Source: a virus. From it: DNA of 36,297 bases. The stretch spans positions 1 to 36,297 of the IMG/VR virus record IMGVR_UViG_3300047121_000433; one strand, given 5' to 3'. Below are positions 7,934 to 14,183 of the stretch, piece after piece (positions within the stretch are counted from its first letter, which is position 1; each line of letters starts with the position of its first letter). A model generated the notes under the pieces. The model saw only the letters and a program-made list of their open reading frames with translations. It was not told the origin of the DNA and did not search any database. Both the position numbers and the translations under genes were made by a program.

Positions 7934-8079
7934 CGCCGTTTCCTTTCGTGTCCAATGGAGCCGATAGCCAGCAGGCTCAGGGCGAGGACGCCGAAGCCTG
8001 ACAGGATGATGTTCAGCGACTGCGGCGCGTACAGAAACAGCGCCACGAGGCCGAGAATGCAGAGCGCGGATATCCTCAT
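7930..8079 (-). CDS. Membrane miniprotein (49 aa)
   Basis: The 49-residue ORF starts MRISALCILGLVALFLYA at ATG 8079, which overlaps the preceding stop by 4 nt, and it ends overlapping the nusG-like start by 4 nt. It is almost entirely hydrophobic, with two possible membrane helices (about 2-18 and 22-42) and a basic end HERKRR. It is the third of three tiny membrane genes in a row. It could act as a holin-like, inhibitor or membrane-stress protein; none of this is shown. Confidence 0.6.
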   Translation of the reverse strand: MRISALCILGLVALFLYAPQSLNIILSGFGVLALSLLAIGSIGHERKRR

Positions 8080-8192
8080 GATCCATCCCCGCCCTTGCTG
8101 TGCCACTTGCCCCACGCCCACGTTCCGCCGATCACGAGGGCCGCGATGCCGCCGAACAGGGCGATGATCAGAAGCCAGTTGGGTTCAGTCAT
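8076..8192 (-). CDS. Membrane miniprotein (38 aa)
   Basis: This 38-residue ORF (MTEPNWLLIIALFGG...) has a single hydrophobic helix at about 6-27 followed by a short Gly/Lys-rich tail. Its start overlaps the upstream miniprotein gene and its stop overlaps the start of the next by 4 nt. The tight packing supports it as a real gene. No function is recognised. Confidence 0.55.
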   Translation of the reverse strand: MTEPNWLLIIALFGGIAALVIGGTWAWGKWHSKGGDGS

Positions 8193-8292
8193 GCTTGCGC
8201 CCCCATCCGAAGACGAAGCTGAGCGCCGGGAGCGCGAGGCAGATGCCCAGCAGCACGAGGCAGACGTAAAAGCCCTGCGAGATCCAATCCAT
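8185..8292 (-). CDS. Membrane miniprotein (35 aa)
   Basis: A 35-residue ORF starts at ATG 8292, an ATGA overlap with the preceding gene, and reads MDWISQGFYVCLVLLGI. It has one membrane helix (about 7-28) and a charged end GRKHD. It is the first of three consecutive membrane miniprotein genes before the nusG-like gene. No function is recognised. Confidence 0.55.
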   Translation of the reverse strand: MDWISQGFYVCLVLLGICLALPALSFVFGWGRKHD

Positions 8293-8831
8293 CAGGCGTC
8301 CTCCGTCTCGCGCTTGAAGATGCCCCACGGGTTGAACTTCTGGCGGTCATGCACGGCCTTGGGGTCGTACCAGTCGTGAGCCTTGGCGAGTGCGTCAGCT
8401 TCGGGGTTGGTCGGCGGCTGATCGACTACAGGCGCGTATCCCTCGGTCTGGGGCTCGTTCCATTCGGGCTGGGGGAGCGGGTCAGCTTCGGGATACGGCT
8501 CCTGCGGCTCAAGCATCGGCTCAATGGCGGGGTCGCCTGTCAGGTCGCTGATGAACTCGACGGGCTCGTCCACCACCACATCATCCGCGCTTGGCGGGAG
8601 TGCGTGGTCTGATGCCAGTTGCTCGCTGGCAACTTCCTGCTCTGCTTCGAACAGCTCTGGCTGCTCGTCTGTTAGCGCAGGCTCAAGCGCTGCGATGGCG
8701 CGGTCGAGGTCTTCAGCCCTGCGCAGATACGTGTCGCGTTCGCCCATCCAGCGCTGCACCAACGCATCGCAGCGAGTGGCTTCTACCACCGCCCAATCAT
8801 GCATTTCTTTCAGTTCGTTCAGTACGCTCAT
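8292..8831 (-). CDS. Acidic, proline-rich phage protein, unknown
   Basis: A 179-residue protein. Residues 1-55 form a likely coiled coil (MSVLNELKEMHDWAVVEATR onward). Residues 60-150 are strongly acidic and proline-rich with no clear fold, and the C-terminus has HDRQKFNPWGIFKRE. The low-complexity middle suggests a flexible linker between two short interaction ends. It lies in the early operon, so an accessory replication or host-interaction role is possible but unproven. Confidence 0.65.
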   Translation of the reverse strand: MSVLNELKEMHDWAVVEATRCDALVQRWMGERDTYLRRAEDLDRAIAALEPALTDEQPELFEAEQEVASEQLASDHALPPSADDVVVDEPVEFISDLTGDPAIEPMLEPQEPYPEADPLPQPEWNEPQTEGYAPVVDQPPTNPEADALAKAHDWYDPKAVHDRQKFNPWGIFKRETEDA

Positions 8832-8858
8832 CTGTGGTCCCTTTGATTGTGTGAAACG

Positions 8859-9119
8859 CTACGCCCGCTTGCGCGGAAAGATCTGGTCCTGCGTCCATGC
8901 GTATGCCTTGGGCGCGGGCTGCTCTGGTGACTGGCGATCGGTGAGCGTCAGAAGCTTGCGGGCGCAGGACGGGCAGTAGGTCTTGCCCTCCGTCGGCTCT
9001 GAGCACTCGTAAGCGCTGCCGTGCCGGTAGCTGACCTTCTTGCAGAACTGGTTCGGTTCCTTGGGCTTGTTCGTCCAGCGTTCGGTGCCGCGAGGCTTGG
9101 GATAGTATACGGATGACAT
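8859..9119 (-). CDS. Small Cys-rich (zinc-knuckle-like) phage protein
   Basis: Starting at ATG 9119, which follows a GAGGAGG ribosome-binding site and abuts the upstream stop, the 86-residue product has a basic N-terminus and four spaced cysteines in FCKKV, YECSE and YCPSCARK. They may form a zinc-binding site. The YCPSC motif resembles half of a zinc ribbon. In the early operon such proteins can be nucleic-acid binders. No specific family is recognised. Confidence 0.65.
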   Translation of the reverse strand: MSSVYYPKPRGTERWTNKPKEPNQFCKKVSYRHGSAYECSEPTEGKTYCPSCARKLLTLTDRQSPEQPAPKAYAWTQDQIFPRKRA

Positions 9120-9685
9120 TACGCTGCCTCCTCGCTCTCGCATGACCAGACTTCGCTCTGGCGCTGGATGTCGGTTGGCCAGCCCGTGTCATCGGTGAAG
9201 CTGCGCTCGATGAACAGGACGCGGTTTGTCGGCTGGGCCGTGAAGCGTCCGTTCCTCAATGCCAGGAACATGAATTCTTTGCTCTGTTCAGGCTCTGCGC
9301 TGAAGCCATCGTTGAGCGGGCAAACGGTGAATAGGTACTCGCCCAGATGCTCTGCGCTTGCGCATTTGACGCGGGCTTCAAGGCCGTGCAGATACGTGTA
9401 GCGCACGAGCGAGAACTGGTCGCCGTAGCAGTCCCAATGCTGGCTTTGCTCAAGCGTCCACGGCTCGGCGTTAGCGTGCTGGGCAAGCGCATGGAGCGGC
9501 AGATCACGGACGACTGCGCCGTTCTCAAGCATGACGTGACAGCCCCATGCGCGGCCCGGATAAGCGCGAAGGCCAAACCACACCGCGGGCTCTGTGCCGG
9601 TCTGCTCGCCAGTGCGGACAAAGCTGCGCTCAACGTGGCAGTAGATGTGCTGGGGGAGGCTTCCTGATCCGGTGCAAAGGGTCAT
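9119..9685 (-). CDS. Conserved phage protein, unknown function
   Basis: The 188-residue protein starts at ATG 9685, a 4-nt overlap with the dnaA-like gene. It has several strongly patterned segments (PQHIYCHVERS, VWFGLRAYPGRAWGCHVMLE, PLHALAQHA, HWDCYGDQFS, GEYLFTVCPLNDGFS, PEQSKEFMFLALRNGR) that I recognise as a conserved protein of alphaproteobacterial phages. It looks like a compact soluble domain rich in aromatic, His and Cys residues. No enzyme motif is identified. Its place in the replication operon suggests an early function. Confidence 0.75.
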   Translation of the reverse strand: MTLCTGSGSLPQHIYCHVERSFVRTGEQTGTEPAVWFGLRAYPGRAWGCHVMLENGAVVRDLPLHALAQHANAEPWTLEQSQHWDCYGDQFSLVRYTYLHGLEARVKCASAEHLGEYLFTVCPLNDGFSAEPEQSKEFMFLALRNGRFTAQPTNRVLFIERSFTDDTGWPTDIQRQSEVWSCESEEAA

Positions 9686-10155
9686 GCTGCCACCAGTTCG
9701 CCGTCGAGAGCGTGCCACGACATCAGATCGATCGACGCCACGACGACATCCGGCTTTGCGATCTGCATCGGAGGCGGCGGGGTCCAATCGGAGGACGAGC
9801 CCGCAGGCACAGACACCAGCTTGCCGATGCGCAGCGACACAAGCTCTGCGATACGCGCCCGGCATTCGTTCAGGCGTGCAGCCAGCTTGGCGTCTTCCGG
9901 TTCTCGCAGAGACACCTTGCGATCCGCATAGAGAACCGTTGTGTGATCCCGGTCCCCGAAGTGACGGGCGATCTGCGGATAGCTTGCGTTGGTCAGCTCC
10001 CGCGCCAGCTTCATGGCCTCTTGTCGCGGTCCCGAAAACATCCGCTTGCGACAGGCGCCTTCCAGCACGTCCACCGTCAGGCCGTGCATCTCAGCCACGA
10101 CGGTTTTCACCTCGTGGATCTTCGCTTTGAATGTTGTTGTTCCCAGCCCAAACAC
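9682..10155 (-). CDS. DnaA domain IV-like DNA-binding protein
   Basis: The 157-residue protein consists mainly of a region resembling the C-terminal DNA-binding domain of the bacterial initiator DnaA. It has a helix around PRQEAMKLARELT, then YPQIARHFGDRDHTTVLYAD, which carries the RDHTTV signature that reads the DnaA box. There is no AAA+ ATPase domain, so it cannot form the ATP-dependent initiator helix alone. It may mark the phage origin, compete with host DnaA for boxes, or act as a regulator. It lies downstream of the DUF1376 and loader-like genes. The C-terminal 60 residues are of unknown fold. Confidence 0.85.
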   Translation of the reverse strand: MFGLGTTTFKAKIHEVKTVVAEMHGLTVDVLEGACRKRMFSGPRQEAMKLARELTNASYPQIARHFGDRDHTTVLYADRKVSLREPEDAKLAARLNECRARIAELVSLRIGKLVSVPAGSSSDWTPPPPMQIAKPDVVVASIDLMSWHALDGELVAA

Positions 10156-10156
10156 G

Positions 10157-10906
10157 TCATGCTCCCTTTTCGAGTTGTTGGATTTCCTTGGCGATTGCGT
10201 CCCGCTTCCGCAGGCTGCTGTCAGTCAGTTCGGGATACTTGGCAGCGACACGCTCAGCCGCTTCCAGTTCGCCACGAAGCTGATGCAAGCGCTCCGCATG
10301 CGGATCGTGCGGCAGCGCCTTTTCCTTGTAGCGCGTGCCGCCGTCGATCATGTCCATGAGACGGTCGCGGATCATCTGGCGCGGCTCAACGAACTCATCC
10401 AGGCGGTCGGCCAGTTCGCCCCATGTCGGGAACCATGTGCCGCGATAGGCGTGCAGGACTTCCCGCGCCGCATCGCCTGGATACTCACGCAGGTGAGCCG
10501 TGTAGACGCTCAGCGCCAGTTCGGATTCGTTGCTTGTCTCGCGCCGACGCGCAGTCTTCACGGCCAAGGCTGCAAGCCATTCCTCAAGCTGTTCCGTTGA
10601 AGCCGGGTACATGGCTTCACGAATGACGCTCAGAGCCGATTTGAGGTCAGCCGACGCGGCGGTATTCACCGTCAACGATGACGCCTTCTGCCGGAACGTC
10701 GATTCCCCGTTCATCCCCTCCGGAAACACCGTTTCCATTTTGACGCTGCAAGTGACGCCGAATTGCTGCATCCGCGATAGAGCCGCGTCCAGATTGGCCC
10801 GCGCTGAGCGCGCCGTGACCGCTGGATGCATATCGCGCTGCGGGTTGGCTGGCAGAGCCGGATCCATGACGACGCGGCTCACCGCCGCCGAAATTGGCGT
10901 TGACAT
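10157..10906 (-). CDS. Replication accessory protein, helicase-loader-like
   Basis: The 249-residue product starts at ATG 10906, which has a very good GGAGG site 7 nt upstream although it lies 260 nt inside the DUF1376 gene in another frame. The C-terminal part has the pattern YTAHLREYPGDAAREVLHAY then WFPTWGELADRLDEF, followed by a coiled coil. I associate this pattern with phage proteins encoded next to DUF1376-type replication genes, which may load or recruit DnaB. That assignment is tentative. The first 85 residues share DNA with the upstream gene and look poorly conserved. Confidence 0.7.
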   Translation of the reverse strand: MSTPISAAVSRVVMDPALPANPQRDMHPAVTARSARANLDAALSRMQQFGVTCSVKMETVFPEGMNGESTFRQKASSLTVNTAASADLKSALSVIREAMYPASTEQLEEWLAALAVKTARRRETSNESELALSVYTAHLREYPGDAAREVLHAYRGTWFPTWGELADRLDEFVEPRQMIRDRLMDMIDGGTRYKEKALPHDPHAERLHQLRGELEAAERVAAKYPELTDSSLRKRDAIAKEIQQLEKGA

Positions 10907-11591
10907 CAGACACCTCCGGATTTGGGCGAAGACGCTCGTCGCGCGCCTCGATGATTGCTTTTTCGAAATAGCTTAGGGATTTGACCTGCCGCCTTTTGCT
11001 GTGAAGCCACGCGGCGGTCGTGGTGATGCCGCGCTCCACGTCGGCTTCGATGCAGGCCGGTCCGCTTGCTGGCTTCAGAAGGCGAATGATCGGATCGAGG
11101 CTGTGAGCGCTGGGAAGCGTCAGGTTCAACGAACCGTTTGCCCACTTCTGACACTTCGCTTCGAGCGCTTCGAAATCGTTCGCGCGCTCCTCCTCAACCT
11201 CTTCTTCTACTTCTGTATTTGGTTCTGGTTTTGATTCTGTCAGCGGTGGCTTTTCTTCAGCTTTGAAAGTCTTAGGTTTCGCTCCATTCTCAGCCTGTTT
11301 ATCCTGATATGATCTCTGCTTTTCGAGCACTTCATCTGCACGAGAATTCGAGATCATCCCGTTTTGAACGTGGAGTTTCCCCATCGCGACCAGTTCGTCG
11401 CGGACATGTTTCCACTTGCGAACGGAGCAGCCGACATAGCGCGAGAGGAAGCCAGGCTCATCGCTGACGGGACCGCCGCGCGTGTACATCAGGTTCAGGA
11501 CCATGATGTATGCGCCCTTCAATTCGAGGCTCATTTCCTGAGTGCCTTCGAAGAAGTCGCGGGGATACATGGGGTAATAGGGAAGGCTCAT
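10647..11591 (-). CDS. DUF1376-domain replication protein
   Basis: Starting at ATG 11591, an ATGA overlap with the upstream gene, the 314-residue protein opens with the DUF1376 pattern (YYPMYPRDFFEGTQ, then LELKGAYIMVLNLMYTRGG). This is a winged-helix-type domain found in phage initiators and primosome-like proteins. A Glu-rich linker follows (EVEEEVEEE), then a second domain with WLHSKRRQVKSLSYFEKAI. The last 85 residues are Gly/Ser/Arg-rich and overlap the next gene. In this operon it is the best candidate for the origin-binding replication initiator. Confidence 0.8.
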   Translation of the reverse strand: MSLPYYPMYPRDFFEGTQEMSLELKGAYIMVLNLMYTRGGPVSDEPGFLSRYVGCSVRKWKHVRDELVAMGKLHVQNGMISNSRADEVLEKQRSYQDKQAENGAKPKTFKAEEKPPLTESKPEPNTEVEEEVEEERANDFEALEAKCQKWANGSLNLTLPSAHSLDPIIRLLKPASGPACIEADVERGITTTAAWLHSKRRQVKSLSYFEKAIIEARDERLRPNPEVSDVNANFGGGEPRRHGSGSASQPAARYASSGHGALSAGQSGRGSIADAAIRRHLQRQNGNGVSGGDERGIDVPAEGVIVDGEYRRVG

Positions 11592-11920
11592 TCCGCGCCC
11601 CCCAGCACAGCGTTGCTGCGGTACTCCCAAAGCCCGTCCACGCCGTCCTCAGTGCGGCGGCGGCTTTCCATCGCCTCCTCGCCGTAGAGCTTGCGGATGT
11701 CTCTCAGGCGGGCTGAGAGGGAGGCTTCCGGGTCGCGCTTCCCGGTCGTGGCCTGGATGCGCGTCTGGATCTCTGCGAGGGTGCGCCAGCGGCCATCGGA
11801 CATGGCTTGCAAGACGCGGGTGAGCTGTGCGCCGAGGCGCTTTGCGTCGAGGTCAGCGTTGAAGGTGCGACCACCAAACGCGAAAAGCGGCAGATCGTCA
11901 GGGGCTTGCTGCTCGATCAT
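11588..11920 (-). CDS. Winged-helix-like phage protein
   Basis: A 110-residue protein with a pattern I recognise from many phages: a FGGRTFNADLDAKRLGAQL start, then VLQAMSDGRWRTLAEIQTRI, SLSARLRDIRKLYG and GLWEYRS. The DGRWRTLAEI/SARLRDIRK part looks like a winged-helix DNA-binding fold. ATGA overlaps join it to both neighbours. It lies directly before the replication initiator gene and may be a DNA-binding regulator or replication accessory. Confidence 0.75.
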   Translation of the reverse strand: MIEQQAPDDLPLFAFGGRTFNADLDAKRLGAQLTRVLQAMSDGRWRTLAEIQTRIQATTGKRDPEASLSARLRDIRKLYGEEAMESRRRTEDGVDGLWEYRSNAVLGGAE

Positions 11921-12132
11921 TTGCGCTTCACCGGCTTCGGGACGGATCGCGCCTCGGTTTTCGGCCCTATTTGGAGCTTTGCGTCGGGGAGGTTGAGGGC
12001 GAGGACTTGCGAAGCATGGCGCGCGATTTCCATGCTGAACCCGGTCGCCTTGGCGAAATCGTTCAGCGTCTTGCAGGAAGGCTTGGCTGCGATGGCTCTC
12101 AGCTCATCGGCGCGATCGATGATCTCGCTCAT
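11917..12132 (-). CDS. Small putative HTH protein
   Basis: A 71-residue protein whose middle (KTLNDFAKATGFSMEIARHASQVL) reads like a helix-turn-helix; a basic, proline-containing tail ends it. ATG 12132 overlaps the stop of a 24-codon ORF upstream, and its stop overlaps the next start by 4 nt. It is early in the leftward operon and may be a regulator such as a CII-type activator, but that is only a guess from position. Confidence 0.6.
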   Translation of the reverse strand: MSEIIDRADELRAIAAKPSCKTLNDFAKATGFSMEIARHASQVLALNLPDAKLQIGPKTEARSVPKPVKRK

Positions 12133-12203
12133 GCGCAGCGCTCCGCAGCATCCGCCGTGGAACGGTCAAACTTTTCGGGTATTGTCTTGAAGTCGGCTTG
12201 CAT
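12129..12203 (-). CDS. Leader-like miniprotein (24 aa)
   Basis: This 24-residue ORF starts MQADFKTIPEKFDR at ATG 12203 and ends in an ATGA overlap with the following gene. The overlap is like those throughout the operon, which favours real translation, perhaps as a coupling leader. A GGAAG/GAGA purine stretch lies upstream. No homology is recognised. Confidence 0.35.
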   Translation of the reverse strand: MQADFKTIPEKFDRSTADAAERCA

Positions 12204-12240
12204 CGGAATCTCAACTTCCGCGAGTGGTCGATAGTTTTGG

Positions 12241-12269
12241 CGAGCGGTCCGTTCACAGCGGGCCGCTCG
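12241..12269. repeat. 7-bp inverted repeat in early leader
   Basis: CGAGCGG at 12241-12247 and CCGCTCG at 12263-12269 flank a 15-nt loop in the non-coding interval between the Cro-like and downstream small genes. There is no T-run on the minus strand. With the neighbouring 12-bp repeat it suggests a structured leader. Confidence 0.4.
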
Positions 12270-12276
12270 TTTCGTT

Positions 12277-12390
12277 TCAGGATGGTCGGAAAAGGGTCAG
12301 CGACGCCGGGTGGGTGCCGGGGGGCTTGGATCCGGCGTCGCTGTTCGCGTGGGGTTGGGGACCGCGCGAAACTGAATGGGGGTGGGTCAT
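12277..12390 (-). CDS. Proline-rich miniprotein after the Cro-like gene
   Basis: A 37-residue ORF starts at ATG 12390, a 4-nt overlap with the Cro-like stop. The product (MTHPHSVSRGPQPH...) is rich in Pro, His and Ser with no fold visible. A strong 12-bp inverted repeat lies inside it, so the DNA may serve structure more than coding. It is weakly supported and rests on the overlap alone. Confidence 0.3.
   Translation of the reverse strand: MTHPHSVSRGPQPHANSDAGSKPPGTHPASLTLFRPS
12298..12343. repeat. 12-bp perfect inverted repeat
   Basis: CAGCGACGCCGG at 12298-12309 is exactly complementary to CCGGCGTCGCTG at 12332-12343 with a 22-nt G-rich loop. It lies in the early leftward leader just behind the Cro-like gene. 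No U-tract follows on either strand, so a plain intrinsic terminator is unlikely. An antitermination, attenuation or Rho-related RNA structure, or a protein-binding site, are possible. Confidence 0.6.
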
Positions 12391-12611
12391 GCGGCTACCC
12401 TTCCCTTACGGGAAGCGCGGGAAGCCTCGGGCGCCCAGCTATCGAGCGTCACAGCGCCGTCGGATACGTCACGAATTACAAGCATCAGCTCGTAAGACGG
12501 TGTAACCTTGCCCCGGCGCAGCTTCGAAATATGTGCGCGGTCACGGCGAAACATGCGCGCCGCTTTGGCGTCATCGATATGCGAAAGCTCTAACCACTTG
12601 GCGAATGTCAT
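12387..12611 (-). CDS. Cro-like HTH regulator
   Basis: The 74-residue protein starts at ATG 12611. A GTG at 12626 would sit inside the operator palindrome and is less likely. The first 60 residues hold a lambda-type helix-turn-helix: DDAKAARMFRRDRAHISKLRRG, with the recognition helix in AHISKLRRG. There is no dimerisation or protease domain beyond a short tail, as in Cro proteins. It is the first leftward gene, divergent from the repressor gene, with operators between them. It probably binds the GTGCAC-type operators and sets the lytic state. Confidence 0.75.
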   Translation of the reverse strand: MTFAKWLELSHIDDAKAARMFRRDRAHISKLRRGKVTPSYELMLVIRDVSDGAVTLDSWAPEASRASRKGRVAA

Positions 12612-12620
12612 GACCGGAAT

Positions 12621-12635
12621 GTGCACCTAGTGCAC
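12621..12635. promoter_or_regulatory. Operator O1 (GTGCAC-CTA-GTGCAC)
   Basis: This perfect palindrome sits 10 bp before the Cro-like ATG. Read leftward it is preceded by TTGACG, a good -35 match 17 bp from GCACAT, and is flanked by GACGTGCAC...GTGCACATT exactly as at 13080-13094. Binding here would block the leftward early promoter. Confidence 0.75.
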
Positions 12636-12664
12636 GTCGGCCGTCAATAGGGGACAAGAGAAAT

Positions 12665-12679
12665 GTGCACAGGATGCCA
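12665..12679. promoter_or_regulatory. Operator O2, imperfect copy
   Basis: GTGCAC-AGG-ATGCCA keeps one intact half-site with the same ATT flank and a degenerate second half. It lies between O1 and the repressor gene, 44 bp centre to centre from O1. Confidence 0.55.
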
Positions 12680-12713
12680 TAGACGCGAATGAGCGGGGGC
12701 GAACGATGCCGCC

Positions 12714-13037
12714 ATGATCAAGAAGCAACAACGGCAGCGCATCTTCCTCAAGGAATGGCGCAAGCACCGTGGCATCACCCAAGAAGGGCTTGCCGACCGG
12801 ATAGGCATTGACCGCACGATTGTTTCAAAGATCGAGAATGGCAAACTAGACTATCATCAGGCTTTTCTGGAAGCCGCAGCTTATGCGCTGATGTGCGAAC
12901 CGGCTGACCTGCTTGTGCGCGATCCCACAGCCCCAGACGCGATCTGGACGATTTGGGACCGCATCCCGCCAGCCGAACGCCCCAAAGCGCAGGCCGTTCT
13001 CCAGGCACTCACTAACACATCGAAAAAGTCCGCTTGA
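12714..13037 (+). CDS. XRE-family phage repressor, no protease domain
   Basis: The 107-residue protein has a classical XRE helix-turn-helix in residues about 8-50: LKEWRKHRGITQEGLADRIG then DRTIVSKIENGK. A short helical C-terminal region (PPAERPKAQAVLQAL) may dimerise. The LexA-type autoprotease domain of lambda CI is missing, so RecA-stimulated self-cleavage is not expected and induction would need another signal. The gene stands between two pairs of GTGCAC operators and diverges from the Cro-like gene. It is the most likely lysogeny repressor, although the two regulators could have swapped roles. Confidence 0.8.
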   Translation: MIKKQQRQRIFLKEWRKHRGITQEGLADRIGIDRTIVSKIENGKLDYHQAFLEAAAYALMCEPADLLVRDPTAPDAIWTIWDRIPPAERPKAQAVLQALTNTSKKSA

Positions 13038-13043
13038 ATAAAA

Positions 13044-13058
13044 GTGCATCCGGTGCAC
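13044..13058. promoter_or_regulatory. Operator O3 (GTGCAT-CCG-GTGCAC)
   Basis: A one-mismatch copy of the palindrome, 7 bp after the repressor stop, in a short AT-richer interval that probably holds the rightward promoter (TTGAAT about 17-19 bp before an AAATAA stretch). Confidence 0.65.
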
Positions 13059-13079
13059 AAATAAAGCTTGCAAGGTGAC

Positions 13080-13094
13080 GTGCACCTAGTGCAC
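13080..13094. promoter_or_regulatory. Operator O4 (GTGCAC-CTA-GTGCAC)
   Basis: A perfect copy identical to O1, with TTGCAA upstream at the same distance as TTGACG at O1 and the same GTGCACATT exit. It lies 30 bp before the next ATG and probably controls the rightward recombination/lysogeny operon. Confidence 0.75.
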
Positions 13095-13124
13095 ATTGCT
13101 CTCACACCAGTTGGGAGCCACCAG

Positions 13125-13487
13125 ATGACCTACACCCCAGACGAACTCAACCAGATGGCGCTGAACTTCACGCGCCGCCAATCCGAGGCGCTGGCGGCCC
13201 TTGAGCTGCCCCGCGCTACCGACATCGAGATGTTCGAAATGACGCTCGATCTCGTGGCGGACAACCTGAACCTCTGCGAACACGGCTGGGAGCTGTTTGC
13301 CTCCGCTTGCCGCATCGAGTTCTACGGCATCAGCGAGGTTCCCGCCGCCAAGCACCGCCAGTGGGTGTTCCTCTACAATCAGGCTTCCGATGCGCTGTAC
13401 GCCGCTGACGGTCGTTTTTCAGATGAAGACAAGGCCGACTATTACAACGATCTGGCCCGCGACGAGCGCATGATGGAGCGCGCGTAA
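13125..13487 (+). CDS. First gene of rightward operon, unknown
   Basis: The 120-residue protein starts MTYTPDELNQ at ATG 13125, preceded by GGGAG. A TTG upstream at 13068 would run through the operator and is rejected. The product is acidic and helical (EMTLDLVADNLNLCEHGWEL, FLYNQASDAL) and ends DERMMERA. No domain is recognised. As the first gene after the operators it is tightly repressor-controlled and may be an early host-interaction factor. Confidence 0.7.
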   Translation: MTYTPDELNQMALNFTRRQSEALAALELPRATDIEMFEMTLDLVADNLNLCEHGWELFASACRIEFYGISEVPAAKHRQWVFLYNQASDALYAADGRFSDEDKADYYNDLARDERMMERA

Positions 13488-13786
13488 TGGCAAAGCTCCG
13501 CACCCGCAAATTCTACCGCGAGAACGAGGACTGCGTAATCGTTACCTACACGCAGTCGCCGTTCATCCCCGCCAAGCTCTATGGCCGTCCCGAAGATTGC
13601 TACCCCGCCGAAGGCGGCGAGGTCGAGGTCATTAGCGTGAAGCTGGCGAGCGGCGAAGAAGCCTGGATGTCGGACGCTGAGGAAGACCAGTGGATCACCG
13701 ACATCATGGAGAACCCCGACGAGGACGACGGGCCGGATGCGGATGATCTGCGTGATGCGGCTCGTGATCGGGAGATTGGACAGTGA
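13487..13786 (+). CDS. Acidic small phage protein, unknown
   Basis: A 99-residue protein that shares one base with the upstream TAA stop (TAATG). It is beta-type at the N-terminus (FYRENEDCVIVTYTQSPFIP) and very acidic at the C-terminus (ENPDEDDGPDADDLRDA). The charge pattern is seen in DNA-mimic proteins, but this alone does not show that function. No family is recognised. Confidence 0.65.
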   Translation: MAKLRTRKFYRENEDCVIVTYTQSPFIPAKLYGRPEDCYPAEGGEVEVISVKLASGEEAWMSDAEEDQWITDIMENPDEDDGPDADDLRDAARDREIGQ

Positions 13787-14022
13787 ACCTCACCAAGCAC
13801 GACCTCACAAAAGACCGCGTCGAGACGCTTCACAGCCTGCTCGATGACGCCGCGAAGAAGGTCGGCCAGCAGCGCCTTCAGATCGCAAAGTTGAAAGCAC
13901 TGCTCGCTGACTGCGCCGAGTTTCTGGAGCCCTACAGCGACGTGAGCGACGGCGCTTACGGAGAGCCCGTTCCAAACGCTGCAATGGCCCTTCTCAGCGA
14001 GATCAATGAGGAAATCACATGA
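13783..14022 (+). CDS. Small helical phage protein, unknown
   Basis: The 79-residue product begins at a GTG at 13783 with a GGGAG site and GTGA overlap. Residues 10-45 form a likely coiled coil (VETLHSLLDDAAKKVGQQRL). No domain is recognised. It is followed by an ATGA overlap to the next ORF. Confidence 0.6.
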   Translation: MNLTKHDLTKDRVETLHSLLDDAAKKVGQQRLQIAKLKALLADCAEFLEPYSDVSDGAYGEPVPNAAMALLSEINEEIT

Positions 14023-14183
14023 GCTTCGATTTGACCCAGCACCTCGCCCGCTCTGCCGAGGTCACCGCGTTTGACCTCGCAGCGTGGCTGCGCCCTCGCC
14101 AGACAATCAACCTTGTGCGGACGACATGCGCAGTGAAGCGCCGCCCGCTCTCTGAGGCTCGCACCTTCGGGGGAAAGCAATGA
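14019..14183 (+). CDS. 54-aa protein with LRPRQT peptide motif
   Basis: This 54-residue ORF is joined to both neighbours by 4-nt overlaps. Its middle, LRPRQTINLVRTTCA at residues 24-38, reappears as LRPRQTVNVVRSTCA in the 27-residue ORF at 16611. The rest is unlike the other copy. No function is known to me; the shared peptide suggests a conserved, possibly basic or Cys-dependent, small motif used twice in this operon. Confidence 0.6.
   Translation: MSFDLTQHLARSAEVTAFDLAAWLRPRQTINLVRTTCAVKRRPLSEARTFGGKQ

Noticed and set aside
13487-13786. Anti-restriction or DNA-mimic protein
   Set aside because: Only the acidic tail suggests it; no recognisable family motif, so not called.
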